Notes: generated by a model from the letters alone, not told the origin. Positions 47,830-61,205 are shown, counted from the first letter of the stretch. The stretch: DNA of 64,000 bases from Varroa destructor (GCF_002443255.2 NW_019211455.1:34315472-34379471), one strand, 5' to 3'. Made by a program: numbers and translations.

Positions 47830-48201
47830 TAGCCTCATGAGTATAGTTCCTAAATTACTGTTGAAATGTACTGCTAACAGTTGGAGGAGATGATAAAAAA
47901 ATTTGACATTAAGTAGCGAAGTTTAGTGAATAGAGGTGAAATGTTTTTATTACATGATAATGCTCCACTTCACACCCGGAGAACCACAGTAGCAAAAATG
48001 GATGAGTTGACCATACTTGATACATTGACCACACTTGCTGGATAATGCTTCCACAGGTTACGATTTTTTTTAAATCTCGACAATTTAATAGGGAAATTAT
48101 TATCACCATGATATAAAATTACTCTTGAAAACGATTTCTGCAGCAGCGGAATAAATAAACCGTCTAAATGACAGGTCATAAATAACAACGGTAGATACTT
48201 C
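47830..48201 (+). pseudogene. Mariner transposase remnant 1
   Basis: C-terminal part of a mariner (Tc1-mariner superfamily, DD34D type) transposase, mostly in one frame with a few stops. TVEMYC-QLEEMIKKFDIK (from 47857) matches TVxxExYxxQLxxxxxxLxxK. LVNRGEMFLLHDNAPLHT (47923-47976) carries the second catalytic aspartate in HDNA. KMDELTILDTL follows, then FFLNLDNLIGK (family HLFxSLxNxLxGK), and ITLENDFCSSGINKPSK with VINNNGRYF (48175-48201), the family's C-terminus. The third catalytic region (YSPDLAPSD) is destroyed. The N-terminal DNA-binding half is missing; no terminal repeats found. Confidence 0.85.
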
Positions 48202-48209
48202 TGAAAACT

Positions 48210-50050
48210 TAAGAAACTAAATTTGCAAAACGTTCAAAAATGTATAGCTTACTATACTACGTTTTATACACAGCGACCTAATAATTTGATATCGACTGAT
48301 CGATATAGTACAATAATTACCCTATAGATATTTTTCGAACGGATACTTTTCCTTGGCTCAATAAGAACGCAAAAAGGATAAATCGTGTACTGGGGCAATA
48401 TTAGTGTTGATCGACGGTCAACAAAATATTCTTACACTTCGCCTGTTGATATAGACATGTGCAAATAGTAAAATAAACTACCAGATGTCCATCTTCTCAC
48501 CACTAGCCCATGGAAACTTAGTTCGACAAGATCGCACCCGCGTAATCCAAAATGCAATTTGATCACTGATGATGTCCGCCGATTGTCGTTCAAGCAACTC
48601 ACTCAATGTAAAACATACGTTTGGATAATTTCTATAGGATATTTATGGTATTGTTGGCACACGCCGCGTAGATCACAAATTTAAATTTTTACCATGCGAA
48701 TGAAAACTTCTCCATATAATCGCGTATTCTATAACGTAACCGTTTAGATTACTAGAATTAAGCAAAAACCAAATCCACATCTGCACATATAAATACTAAA
48801 GCAACTATACTATTACGTTCTCATCACTACTTCTAATCGCCACGAAACGTAATGTTTACTCTGTCGGAATTTCCAAGCTGTGAGTATCGGTAGAGCTGTA
48901 TGGCCGATTTCGACATTAGCAAAGAACTCATTGGGCATGTTGAGATATCCTGTTGAAGATGCTTATATTAGCTCTAATGTGATGTACTGGGATAAAAGGT
49001 TAAGTGATGATACACCTACCAAAAGCAAAACACCTACAAAAGCCTCAGTATATCACTAAGGGTTTTGGAGAAATTTCTTTGGATTTTGAAATGGAGGGAT
49101 TTCTTGCCGTTGATTTATTCAACTAATCTGATTCGTCGCACCTGGCTTAACGTAAATTATAGGTCGAATACACATCAACTGTTATCTTATTGCAATTATC
49201 CTACTGATAAATGTTTCACTAATTATCAACTGTTGCTAAGCAAAGTGCCACAAATGGGCCCAACTTGCCCGCATTAGAGTTATGCTCTACAAGAGCTAGA
49301 AGCTACCCCGACAAGAGGTTGATGTGCATGAATACATCTAATCAGTTACATCTTACGTGCAATTCTTTCTGGGATGAAACTTTATGAACTCTTGGAGAAT
49401 CAGTCCACTCAAATCATTCTAAAGGATCGTTTTGGATCAAACAAACAGTGCCAATATCTCATATGTGTTCTATAATAAAAAGAATAATTGACAGGCATGA
49501 TCGAATAGTGCCACCGAAAAACTGCCTTACAAAAATCGATTGTCGTTGTGTATTCATCGTGCCTATTACTAGGAAACTAGATTTCAGTAAATTGCTGTTC
49601 ATATATGCATTGGTGGCCAGGTATCGATTGTGACAAATCCCATATCCGGATATAATGTTTGTCATAGGCGACTTTATTTATGCGTAGGAGTTTAAGATGA
49701 GTATTTCAGGGAACTCTGAACGATATTCAAGTATTGGGTTGCAGTGTGTCGGTTATGAATTTCAATAATTTTGAAGGGTAGACTAGAATACTGCGTTCTA
49801 TAGGTCTATATCCTGTGAAACAGGCCAGATAGCCAACAACCGATAAAGAGAAATATGGCATATTGTACTTTGCATCAAGACGTATACTCCTCAGAGTAAA
49901 CCTATTCTCCGCAGGTTTTGGTGAAAGACTTGAGCCGTATGCCCCTCATGTATGACTCCCGCAATATCTTAAATTAAAATCCAAGGTGACTTGATATACA
50001 GAGAATAGTAGCTAAGAGTTAGCCGAACGTTAAAAACCTTTAAATTGAAC
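48210..50050. other. No gene recognised
   Basis: AT-rich. Frames at 49065-49277 and 49448-49633 (+) have no identifiable motifs or splice signals. Confidence 0.4.
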
Positions 50051-50055
50051 TTTAG

Positions 50056-50122
50056 ATGGTTTCAACCAAACAGTCAAGTATAGCGCTAGGCTATTCTTGG
50101 CTGTTTGGTTGGTACAACCCAT
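50056..50122. repeat. 67-base imperfect hairpin (small-RNA precursor-like)
   Basis: The inner arms pair CAACCAAACAG (50063-50073) with CTGTTTGGTTG (50101-50111). A G-T pair follows, then CAAG/CTTG, one mismatch and ATAGC/GCTAT, closing on a 5-base loop (50085-50089). Outer bases ATGG-TT pair with AA-CCAT across a small internal loop. In all about 20 of 22 inner positions pair. Total length fits an animal pre-miRNA, though the loop is short. It could also be a tiny inverted-repeat element. No known small RNA is recognised. Confidence 0.7.
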
Positions 50123-50735
50123 GCTACAACGGATTGGATTCCGGATAAGCTGTCACATCTTAAGGTTAAGCGGTCTAATTGGGTTGTAAAAGGACATAAT
50201 GGAATCAGTGTAGATATAGAGAGCAAAATGTCTAAAAAATACAATAAAAACCGAAAAAATAAAAAGACGTAGGGCAATTAGGGTTGAATTTTTCGTTCTA
50301 GAAATAAAAAATGCGTGTAACAGAAAAGCAGTTTGAGCAAGTAATGCTTCGTATAGGTGGTACAGTTTGTAAAATAATGACTGAAAGAAAGTTGAAATGT
50401 TAGGCTCTTGATAAGGAAATCAGCTGCTCTATTACAAAGCAGTAACTATTTCAACGATGTGTGCAGACTGACCACATTTCAGATATTTTGTGCCATTGTA
50501 CATACCAGTCGGCTATTTATGGCCGCATTTACTGCAAACCCTAAATTAATCAGCAATCGCTGCATGTATAATAGGAATAGGCTTATGAACGTCAAATGAA
50601 TTTTCCGAGTAGTAAAAGAATATACGTTTTTGGTGGACACGGAATTTTGATATTTTGTTATTTTGACAAAAGTATTAAGTGAGGCTGTTTAACTGAGACT
50701 CAATTTGGGAGGCTATAGGTGCAGGTCAACCCTAG

Positions 50736-51014
50736 CTATTCCATGAAAAGAATTCCATTGCAAAGCTTCCAATTCTGTGACTCTAGTGATAGTTCACCAT
50801 CATCACCAAAACTTCGTGCATATGATCTGTCTAAATCTACATTTATTATTTGGTTAAAATAGTGTCTATAAAACAGCAAACTTTCGTTTTTTAAATAGCA
50901 GTTTGTGACTCGGCGAATACTCTTCTTTCTGTTAAACAAGCCAAATTTCGGGGCATTCACGTGCGGGTCTTCGAACGTAAATATTATTTTAAAAACGATT
51001 CCATACCGACGCAC
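50736..51014 (-). CDS. Exon-like ORF (candidate terminal exon)
   Basis: Minus-strand frame of 92 codons ending in a stop, containing RRYGIVFKIIFTFEDPHV, then FNRKKSIRRVTNCYLKN and SFGDDGELSLESQNWKL. It follows a strong pyrimidine tract (CCTGTTTTTTTTAGCTAG), and the long frame requires use of the second AG of that NAGNNAG. Residue mix is more balanced than in chance AT-rich frames. Frames of this length are expected by chance several times in a window of this composition, so the splice site is the main support. Family unknown. Confidence 0.28.
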   Translation of the reverse strand: MRRYGIVFKIIFTFEDPHVNAPKFGLFNRKKSIRRVTNCYLKNESLLFYRHYFNQIINVDLDRSYARSFGDDGELSLESQNWKLCNGILFME

Positions 51015-51099
51015 GATCTAGCTAAAAAAAACAGGCTTCTTCCTCTTTCGCAAGAGCTTTGAAGGAAGTAATTTTGGGTTATGTTTCGTTTTTTAGGAA

Positions 51100-54000
51100 G
51101 GAAAAAAAATGTGTACAAAAGGTGTCTATGATGATCTGTATTAAAGATCTTGTAGATTCAAGTTGTGGAAATGCTGCACGAGGCTTTTGAGGACCAGGCT
51201 AATATCGAATAAACAAGTACAATCGTACATGTGCCGCTGCAAAGACGCATCCAAGCGGAAACAAGCTGAAAGATCCGGATCAAGAATCACACTTCTCCCC
51301 CTTCGACTATTGGGCGAGTTGTGTATCATGAACTTATGTTGAGTAGTTCTACTATTACTATGAGGAATAATCATGTTGAGTACTGTTCTCTATAATAGGC
51401 TTGAGTTTGAGAAGAATAATTCGTGGGTTTGTCACAAGATTGTCCCAGCTTGCGCCCCTGAATATTACTTGCATTGCGTTTTTTGCTGAAGAACTCGATT
51501 ACCAAGTTCTGCGGTAATCAGGTTTTAATTTAAGTAATTTCTTTAAGGATGCAAATGACTGCCTTTTAAATATAATCTGACGCCTGACTTATTTCCACAT
51601 ATATCTTAAAATTAGCTAGATGTACAATTTCTAAACTGTTATTTCTTTTATTACCTTATAGATTTTACGAAAATGAGAAGAGTTCTGGAATACCTTAGAA
51701 GCTTTGTAATATCGCCAATTCAAGAAATAAACTAAGCCTATGTAAATAAAGTAATAGAAAATCGATTGCCCGATCTTTTATGACATATATTACTTATTTT
51801 TTTCACTTAATTAAAAGGATACTGGTGGATCGTATTTTTACCTTTTAGTTGAGAGGCCGCTACATGAAGAATGGGATAATCCTATGAACAAACAAGCTAT
51901 CACTAGAAAACTAGCTACCAAACTAGCTATGCAAACTAGATATGAGCCGAAATTAGGAGACTTTTACCAACTGGTTGATTGTATTTATTTTGACTTTTCT
52001 ATGCAACTAGGAAAGTCTATTACTTTTACATTCTTACGTTTATAAAAGCTGAAGCACTTGAATATCAATGTGTATTCGTCTACTAATGATGATCTTAACA
52101 AACGTATATTTCTTATGCGAGTGAATAGCAGTTGTAGCATATATTGTGCCTTCCACTATAGCATGGAGCGAACATGTTGCCTTAGGTACCATTTTATTTA
52201 AACTACTACTATGCCACTTTATGGTTCGAGTTTTTATTTTACAAAGCACATTTATAATGTCAATTTCATCATAAAGATAAAAATATTACACAAGACCTTC
52301 AAACTGTTTTCTAAAACGAGTGGCATGGAAATGTGGCGTCCTTCATGAATTTGCTGAGTTACAATACATTGCATTTCTTCAGCAACAAAAATTATCTACA
52401 AATTCTCGGCAAACTAAATCAGGACGACTTCTTTAGTAGCTTATTTGAAATCAAGAGAGATGATCTGCGTTAAGTGTATTCATCAGGGCTCTCGAAACAG
52501 TTACTTTTGACACTGTTAATAAGTTGTTTTCGTGGCGGGTTGCAATATTGGTCCGCAAAAAGCTGCTTATTATTTTATAAGCTCTTTGTAGTAAAAAAAA
52601 TGTTCTGAAGCTGGTTTTGTTGTTGGTTTTCACAGAGATGCTGATATCCGTATGTACATTAGGTTTTAAATCCAATTAGAGCCCAATAGCTATAACGGAG
52701 CGTATTAACCACACACTTCTCTTTCAAGTTACCAGAATATTAAGCAGGCAGAAATTGTGAATCTGGTTTTAATGCTGAAAATGTTTGCTCACAAACCATC
52801 ATCACATTTTTCAATTGATTAGACTTTGTAATCGATTATTATATATATTATAACTACACGGAATCTACGACGGTAATGTTGCATAATTGTGTAAAACGTT
52901 TACATAAAGCTGCTATACATAGTGAATGCGTTACGTATGATCATTAGTCACTTCTTAATCTCACCTTAGCTTACCCTAGTTATTCTTCCCTCGTCGGTTC
53001 TGTTGACAATCTATTTAGCGTTTTTTGGTAAAGGTTTAAAGTTAATTCGTTTGACGTATTAGTTTTTGATTGCAAACATAGCTTGCGAACGTTCACTGGG
53101 GCTGAGCTTCTTTTGAGCTACAAGGCAATACGGACTCTGCGTCGAAACTAACTGGTTTTGTTGATCACTAAACATAACTGGCTGCTGGTAACAAAGCAAT
53201 GGATGAAAAAAAACTACACAATAAATCAATCGACAAATGCACAATTTTAGGATATATGCAGAGATTCTACTAATTTATTTTAGTAAAAAAACAATGTAAA
53301 TAGGCAGCCAGCCTTGTACGTATTAGAAGCCGAGAAATGAAGTGCTCTGCGCACTAATAGTGGTAAGTTCTCTTTAGCCAGGGAGCAGTTTGTTATAACG
53401 TCAGAAAGTTTAAGCAAGATCAATAATTTTGATCAATACGCCACCTTAAAGACTGATAGCAAAACTACAAATTCAATCACATGACCCGCAACCAGCCTTG
53501 TCAAAAGTGACTCAAATAATAAAATTTCACAATATTTGGACGGTATTCAAGTGGTTAGCAGCAAAAAATGTTCGTACAGGTTTGTTCTGTGAATCCATCC
53601 ATATCGTTCCAGTTTGAAGCACATGCGACGTGCTATTATGTGATCGCGGGAGTCATCCATTCGAAACGTCACAAAACGACTTTTTGAGAAAGCGCAGGGC
53701 ACAAAAAGGTTGCACCAAAGCGATATTCAAGATTTATATAAGTCAAAACTTGCTGGTAAATTTGTTTCCTATTCTACGTAAAAGAAATCTGGTTTTAAAG
53801 CTTTACCCCTAGTGAGTCAGGTTTAACCAGGTGATCGCCGGAAGTCCAGGGATTACTTAACGTTGAATCTTCAATCAGTTCTAACACACTGTTACAAACG
53901 GGATTCATGTCTGATATATTAAGTGCGATCCAAAAATTGCGCACAGGATTATCTTACTTCAGGGAATATTGAGTTCCAGGCTGCAATAAGGCTAATTAGG

Positions 54001-56380
54001 TGAAATAGGTGGACGTGCCCCGTTCTTCAAAGAACCATATAATTCTTAAACAATATCGAGACTTCTAGCGAAAGTTCTAGGTAGAGCAGAACTTGGTGAA
54101 CAAATGGGTGTTATTTCTTTAAGGAAAATATCAATCGTATCAACGCGTCGCTCGGTTGTGAGACCCAGAGAAGGACAACCGCTAAACCATTTTGACAAGG
54201 AATTAGGTTCCTATATGAAAAAAGGATAAACGGAAGCAATAAATAAGACTAGGTTGTCTTATCTATTGTTTTTTATCGGAAAATTCGTATCTCTTGGAAA
54301 TCACTTTTAGTTTAAATTAACTGAAAGTGATTCCCAGCCTCGATGCAGCCAGCACGAAATGAGGACTGGTCAAATATGCCGGTGGTGCTCAAAAATAACC
54401 TTTCTAAATGACGTCATTCACCGAGCTCCCCGCTTTGTAATGTTTGATATGTTTACAGGATTAATAAGTCGAAAAAAAAGCTATTGCCATGTCCACCTGC
54501 ATAAAAAATCCTCTGCAGTTGAAAACAAACTATGAACAACGCATGATCTTAACGGTTTTCTGACCTATAGAAATATGAAGGCTTTCGGTTATCACTAAAA
54601 AGTTGTAGGCCAATATACGCAATCTTGAGTGGATTGGCTTACTATGGCTTTACTACCAAAGTATTAACTGCTCTCCTAAGCAAGAAGCAATAAACTGGCC
54701 AGTAGACACGAGCTATACATCCATATGCAGGTTCTCAAACTATGGTGCAGCGCAGTCATTAAAAAGATGTATCGCTTCATACATACGAACGATGTTCGGC
54801 TATCTAGGCTATTTTAATTATGAGAAATAATCTAATTCGTAGAAACTGCTTGATGCAATCGTCACTCAATGACGATGAGCGATTAATTCTACGTATATAT
54901 TCGAATCTAGTTAGCCTGCTAAGCTAAATGTGTTTTTCAATTTAGCTAGAATTAAGCTACCCGAAGGGTTCACACAAAAAACAAGTCCGGATCCTTCATC
55001 TCTCATGTTTAGTATGCTTTGTACGCCTAATAACAAAAACGTTTTCGCGAGAAAAAGCTGCTGGGACACCAATTTGTCGGCAGTCTGGCGCCTCTGTAGT
55101 TCAGCACTTACAAACACTCGAAAAGACCTCATTGCTTCCACGACGCGAGCTCAACAAACTTCAGCTGCTTTATCTACTATTGCTTCGTTCCGCTGAATCC
55201 ACAATAGCTTTTGCTTTTCTTTTGCTTTTGCTTCTCTAAACGTGTATAGAGTTCCAGTATACTGTACATACGGCTGACCTATTCCGTGCACTCATCGCAC
55301 GTCGCCAGCAAACTTAAAGTCGACGTAGATTAAATAGATTCCACAACTTATGACTACGCAACGATTGCCAGTTGAATAAGAATAACCGGAAGTCATTCCT
55401 CGCTAACCTTACCGAGCAAATTGCACTTGCCATATGAAAATATGGAAACCGAGTAAAAATCGTGCCGACATCCTGTCACCGGGTTCTATTTCCTAAAGAC
55501 ATATACACAGTCTAGCCGATAACGCTTGTTTGGTTTGCGCAATTTGGATTACTCGGGGCCCACCAAAAGCCCTCACGAAGCGAGCCTCTTAGCAGGTGGT
55601 GCAGTCGCAAGCAAGAAACGCAAGCCTGCTTAAAGCATTACATTTCTATTAACTTCATATAACCCAACAGACCTGTAACGTTAGAGTTCGGTAATTTTTT
55701 TTCTTTTTTGAAAGCAACAGCATCGCTCATTCGATTTGTAAGGTTTTGCACAAAACAACTACATATACAAGAAAAGTTTGTCTTCTGAAACGAATTCACC
55801 GAAATACGCACATTTGTGATCAGACAGATCCAAAAGATTAGCTTGATGGAAGACTGGGCCATAATGGGTATAAGAATATCCAGACATCGATTACGTTACG
55901 ATCAGGAGACAAAAATAAGAAAAATGACACGGTGTCATCCGATGCAGGTCCAAGCTATGAAACTCCACCGAACTGTCAAAAGAAAGTTCCTGTCCTAGAT
56001 CCTAAGAGGCAATGATGCTTTGATTTCGCAAGAAGCAAGAAAAACATTTTATATCATTCAGATACTGAAAACAGTGAAAATGTTTAGAAGGTTATGTACG
56101 GAAAATATTGAGTGAAATTTGCGGTTATAAATTCTTCTTTTATCAAACTTCAGATTGTATCTAAAAACCTTCTCAAAATATATGGATTCATTTGCCCCTT
56201 TAACGGCATATTTCCCATTTTGCAGAGTTTTTGTAGCTCTGGTGGAAGATATATGACGGCCATAGGCAAACATGCATTACCAACCTAGTGTCAAGACTAT
56301 TGTAGTATAACGTTGTGGCGTCCAATACGCCTACTGGACCCGTTAAAATATTTAACCCGTTAATTTAAATCTAGCAAAAA
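51100..56380. other. AT-rich region without recognisable genes
   Basis: Minor features only: three imperfect copies of AAACTAGCTA with a period of about 14 bases at 51903-51940, and a CTTTTGCTTTTC tract at 55207-55238. Overlapping frames on both strands at 54911-55196 have fairly balanced composition but no motif I can support. Confidence 0.45.
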
Positions 56381-56525
56381 ATTAATTTGTGTAGGTTGAA
56401 AATAACATCGGCCCATTCTGGCCAAAAGGGATACAGTGGTATACTTTTAACCAAACCTTTTCGAACATGGCTTGATTTGCCAAAAGCTCAGGACGCTTTT
56501 ACGGGAAATATAACGAAACCTATTT

Positions 56526-56810
56526 ATGCATCTCTCTCTCTGCATTTGCAAATATGCGATGGCGAGCAGATTGTGTATTAGTAAAACAGTAGATTTAAGG
56601 GCTTGCAATGCTGAAAAGCCATTATCCGGAGTAGTATTTGGTTTCGTAAAAAATTACAATCCAAATGGGGAATCGATTACGGTGACTCTCCGCGTAGAAC
56701 ATGAATACTTCTCGTTCACGGAAGTCATATTGCAGCGATGGATCGAGAAAGTCAACGAAATTCTAGATGAAAGTGAGGCCATGGAGACTACGACCGAAAA
56801 AAGAAATTAG
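56526..56810 (+). CDS. Exon-like ORF upstream of mariner 2 (candidate)
   Basis: Open frame ending at 56810. From an AAAACAG acceptor-like site (about 56588) it reads DLRACNAEKPLSGVVFGFV, then NYNPNGESITVTLRVEHEYF and VNEILDESEAMETTTEKRN before the stop. Residue content looks coding and codons are not AT-driven. An overlapping frame (56387-56581) is shifted relative to it. No family recognised; it could be a terminal host exon or an unrecognised transposon ORF. Confidence 0.28.
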   Translation: MHLSLCICKYAMASRLCISKTVDLRACNAEKPLSGVVFGFVKNYNPNGESITVTLRVEHEYFSFTEVILQRWIEKVNEILDESEAMETTTEKRN

Positions 56811-56899
56811 TAAAAAGACCACAAATCGGAGGAAATATTAATGCAGCAGTACGGGGCAGTGCCGATGCCAGTTCAAAAACCTCAACGCGACGTGGCGAT

Positions 56900-57490
56900 T
56901 AACAACACCACTTATCGAGAAGCCGTTTGCAAAGCTTTTCGTAGCACAGGTTGCGTCTTTATCCCCATAGGATTCAGGAATCAGGGACCCAGAACTATCA
57001 CAAAAATCGTTGATTTGCTGATCAGATGCTGAAGCTGGAGGCACGAGCTAGCAAATTCTTCGAAATTCGAAAAAATTATCTTTTTTGATGAAACTCACTT
57101 TCAGTTGAATGGCTGAATAAATTAAATAGACTGTCAACCTATGGTCTAAGGATGAGTGTTCAGCAAGCATTTTACTAAAAGTCACTGCCAGGTAAAGCTT
57201 GTGAAACAAAGTTTTCATTAGATTTGTATGGAACGACAGCAGCAATCAATGGAGAGCGCTATCGTGAGATGCGGCAAATATTTTTGGATAGAATCGAAGG
57301 CCTGGATGCGACCTTTAGCTTTAACAAGATTGGGCAACTTTCCGCATCGCGCGGGGAATGATCAGTCTGCTGAAAACTATGTACCGGCGTTGATTGGCTT
57401 CAAGTGGCCGCTCGAGCCCTGTGATTTAACTTACCTCACTTTTTCCTTTACGATTAGGGGCAGTATGTATCAAACAGTGCCGGAATAATC
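56900..57490 (+). pseudogene. Mariner-superfamily transposase remnant 2 (distinct lineage)
   Basis: Traces in order: RIQESGTQNYH near 56970 (family YKIQLxQEL), FADQMLKLEARASKFFEI (about 57018-57071), KIIFFDETHFQLNG at 57072-57113 (first catalytic Asp; family FSDEAHFxLNGYVN), then KACETKFSLDLYGTTAA, INGERYREM (about 57246-57272; family VNGERYxxM) and FLDRIEGLDATFSFNKIG, where the second catalytic motif (QQDGAxxHTA) has been lost, and finally CDLTYLTF near 57420 (family RSCDLTPLDFFLW). This is the DDE_3 mariner-like lineage with FxDExHFxLNG, different from remnants 1 and 3. Stops and shifts make it inactive. Confidence 0.75.
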
Positions 57491-60330
57491 CATAATCCGA
57501 AACGCCGTATTCAAAAATTGATTTGTTAAACTGATTCTGGAATACGGAATGACGTGACTCAGGAAATGTCACGAAATTAGGTCATGTAAGCGGCCCATGA
57601 GACGATATTTGACTGAAATTGCTTTTATGAGAAATGCAAATTGAACCTTTGAATAAAGTGAGAAGAAAGATATGGATGAACAAAACACCGTTGTTTCCAT
57701 ATCGGTGGGCTTAAAATTCGATGCAGGTTTTAAGACTACTTTTTTAAGATAAGCACGCTAAAGGGATCCACTGAGTGGACACCTGGTTTGTGACAATGCT
57801 TGATCACAAATTCAATTTACCGCGTATTTGTTAGCTACGCTTTGTAGTACTTATCAAGTCATTTAAAAAATGCTATATACACAGAACATGTGTAGTAGAA
57901 TAACTAATTTTTTTTAATTGCTACATACCGCATTATTGTTTGAACTACGTAAGTGCAGCGTTGAAAATAACGCACAGTATTGTAAAAATAAAATGGGAAG
58001 GATCGTCTCAAACGTTAAAATTAGTATAATCGTAATTAGATAGGGGAAGTACTCGGAATATAGTTCCCCTGTTTTAGTTTCCACATAACATTCAAACCGC
58101 TTCCATCAGGTAGCTTGGTAAGTATGAATTTTGTCGTCGACACACAAATTTTGTTTACCTATTTACGACGGTGCTGCTATAACGTATGCATAGTTTTTGA
58201 AACATTTTTTTTTAAGAAATTTGTGATGCGACACAATGACATATCTTATATGGAAATTGTTTGTTTTTCAGATCGACCATTCGTATAGTTCCTCTGAAAT
58301 GCTTGCACGGTTAAAAAAACTACATGTTTAAAGGAAACTCAACTAATACAACGCGTTTAACGTGTCAATTAAAGTACTTGCAATGCAAATAATTCAGCTT
58401 TCATAGAAAACTATTTTTCAACTATGATTTGCGAATATTTTTCATAAAGCGTAATACTAGTATTTATATATCTATATATAATAAAAATAATAAATTTTTT
58501 ATTTGACATTTGCTTAACTCTAGGAAGTTGACTTCAAAAATTTAATTTAAAAACTTTAGAAATTGTGCCTAGCCACGGATATGGAAATTAAGTTTAGCTA
58601 AAAGCCACACCGACATTTAATACTCAATAATAGTAAAGGGTGCTCTTTAGAGTGAGAGACTTTACTATTACCAAGTTGGTCTTTCTATGCGCTTCAAATG
58701 ATAAAGGGTAGGTACAGGACATGGAAGTGTACCACAAAATAGAACATTCAAGAATACAAGAATCACACATGAATATGTGCTGTTATTATTTCTAGAGTCG
58801 CGGCAAGAGCTTCTTAGTTTCGCAAAACTAAATGCGAAATATATACAAAATATAATATGATTCATACATGGCACTTAATGTCTACAACTTCGTACTCAAC
58901 ATTTTTAAATTTACTGAATTGACGGCAGTTGCCTTGTTAGGATCAGTATAAGTTCCTCGTGCAGGATTTATATATAAAAATATACTGATGCTGACTATTC
59001 AGAAGGTGGTTTAAACGATCTTGTGACAATCAGTGTGTATGCTGGAAAAAGCACTGAAAAAAATGTCCGGTGAAAAAAATGTACACAAGTAAAGTGTAAT
59101 AATAATTATCGTCATATGTATAAAAACTGAATATGTAATCTAGTCTCATAGGAAGGTTCCCGTCATATGTTCCTTATGTCCCTCCCTAAACGAAACGATA
59201 TACATCGTTTCATATATACATAGTATATACATAATTTGTTATGCCACACCACAAACTACTTATTTACTAAACATAAGCCACCCTCTTGAAATTATACATC
59301 GTACTAGCCGTGAGGGATAATTTTTTAGCTCTGTGCGAATTAAATAATACAACGCTATTATACTTGTTATCCTGCAGGTCTATAAAGTTATGTGTCTTCA
59401 CTGCAAACCATGGAACCATAAACTAAAGGATCATAACGAAACGTGAGTAATACAAAATTTTGATTTTTTTTTATGAAATCTAATGAAATACAATTATTTT
59501 GAAGGTGGGTGGTTATCTGTTGACGTCAGGCTGCAATCTCGACGATGAACTCATATCTTTCTCGTTGTAGGCTTTGTCGTTTTACATACGGGTTATTGAT
59601 ATCGGAATATTTAAAGTACGTATTCTAATTTCTTAAAAATAGTTATTTAAAGTATGTATATAAAGTTGAATACTAAGAACACCGGGTTGTTCTTAAATGC
59701 TCCTTTATCGTTTTATCTCTTCACTCTGTTTACATCTATATACCACCCAAACGTGCTCCCTCCTCCTTAAACCCTTTCGAAGCTTATTTAACAGTAGATG
59801 AAATTTTATCTGGAATTCAGACTTGAAAACTAGTGTTCCCGGTTAAAGAAGCGCTCTTTTAATTCAAATATCTGCTCTGTTTCGCCCTTTGTCGAGGTAA
59901 AACTACTAAAGCAACCCAAAGAGATATTTTTGCAGTAATCTGGATTTAGAGGGCTCAAGGACGGTTTGCAAGACTTAATAATAATATCCTGGACCTAGAC
60001 GATGCTACCCGCCCCAGTCGGTTATCCGAGAACGATGAGGACATCCTGAAATCACTTTTAAATGAAGACGGTCAATAAACAACTCGTAAATCAGCCTAGA
60101 AGAACTGTGATCATATAATAATCAGTATTGAGTGAATAGAATTTCCCCAAAGATTAAAAGCTTGACTGCCTTATAAATAAGTAAAAAACAATGCGGAACA
60201 TAGCTTCTCAGCAGTTTGTCCAACACTAATATAACAGGAATATTACAGTGACACGTCCTTATACAGAATTGGTACTAGTAGTGAGAAACAGTGCCTATGA
60301 GTCTGTAAGATCCTATAAAAGAAATAACTT
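57490..60330. other. AT-rich spacer, no gene recognised
   Basis: Short frames only. A minus-strand frame at 58874-58668 contains MNHIIFCIYFAFSFAKL, a signal-peptide-like start, but has no promoter or splice support. Short TA-rich tracts occur near 58460-58480 and 59210-59230. Confidence 0.4.
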
Positions 60331-60339
60331 ATTTGGTAA

Positions 60340-60690
60340 GGCTAGAACAGTTACACCGCGAAATAGTTGGAAAAAAAGCAGATTTCAATGTTGCATCGAG
60401 TAAACAAAGTTATCCAGCACAAAAAACCCCACAAACATGGCCAAGTCGCCCTCTTTCAGGACCACACCAGATCACATACGGCAAGAATTTTTAATCCCGC
60501 TCTGCAAAATTTTAGTCTGAGCACTACATTCTTCAGACATCGCGCAGACGGTTACTAACTTTTGTGATCAATGACAAACAAAATTCGTTACACTACATTT
60601 AGCTTTCAAGAATATCAAAAAGTGGTTCGACAGCTGCCTGAACATTAGACATAAGTGGAATAAATTGACTGATAAATAAGAAAAAGACGT
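60340..60690 (+). pseudogene. Mariner transposase remnant 3
   Basis: In one frame MLHRVNKVIQHKKPHKHGQV precedes ALFQDHTRSHTAR (60448-60486), the second catalytic region of mariner (family VxFxxDNARPHTA; the Asp is kept, the Asn is changed). Further on SMTNKIRYTTF (from about 60569; family LFRSMxxxLxxxxF) and, after a frameshift, KNIKKWFDSCL (60608-60640; family EDIKKWIDxWxxSK). The third catalytic aspartate is lost and stops are frequent. It appears related to, but diverged from, remnant 1. Confidence 0.75.
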
Positions 60691-61205
60691 GTAGGATAAT
60701 AGCGATACAGATGTTGTTAGAATTCCAGTGATGTGAAAAAACGCCATAATTCAACTACTAATATATATTTAATGAGTTCTTTACATATTGGTGCCCATTC
60801 ACGTACACAGTGTAGCTCTTAAAATCTTCGACCAATCCGTTATGACTTTTTATTTGCCCGAATCATAGAGAATCATAAAAAGCAAGTGACTGCTGAACAA
60901 AATTTTTTAATATGTAATCATGATGTCCGCCGCGATACTTGGATATCTTAATTCACGGTTTCAAAGCAAAAGGCACCTGTTCGAAAACGATAAATGCTGC
61001 CGAGCTTTGAGCTTGATGGCTATGGTTAAATACATACAGTATTAGAAACTACAATTCTAAGAGTCAAATTACATTTATATATATTTATTATGAACGACGG
61101 CATTCGGAAATATTCCTTCTAAAGTGTGCCAAAGGCAATTGTTTACCGACGAAGTTGTAAATTCTAACATTTACTTAGTGTGATACAGCGACTCTGTTCG
61201 CTATA

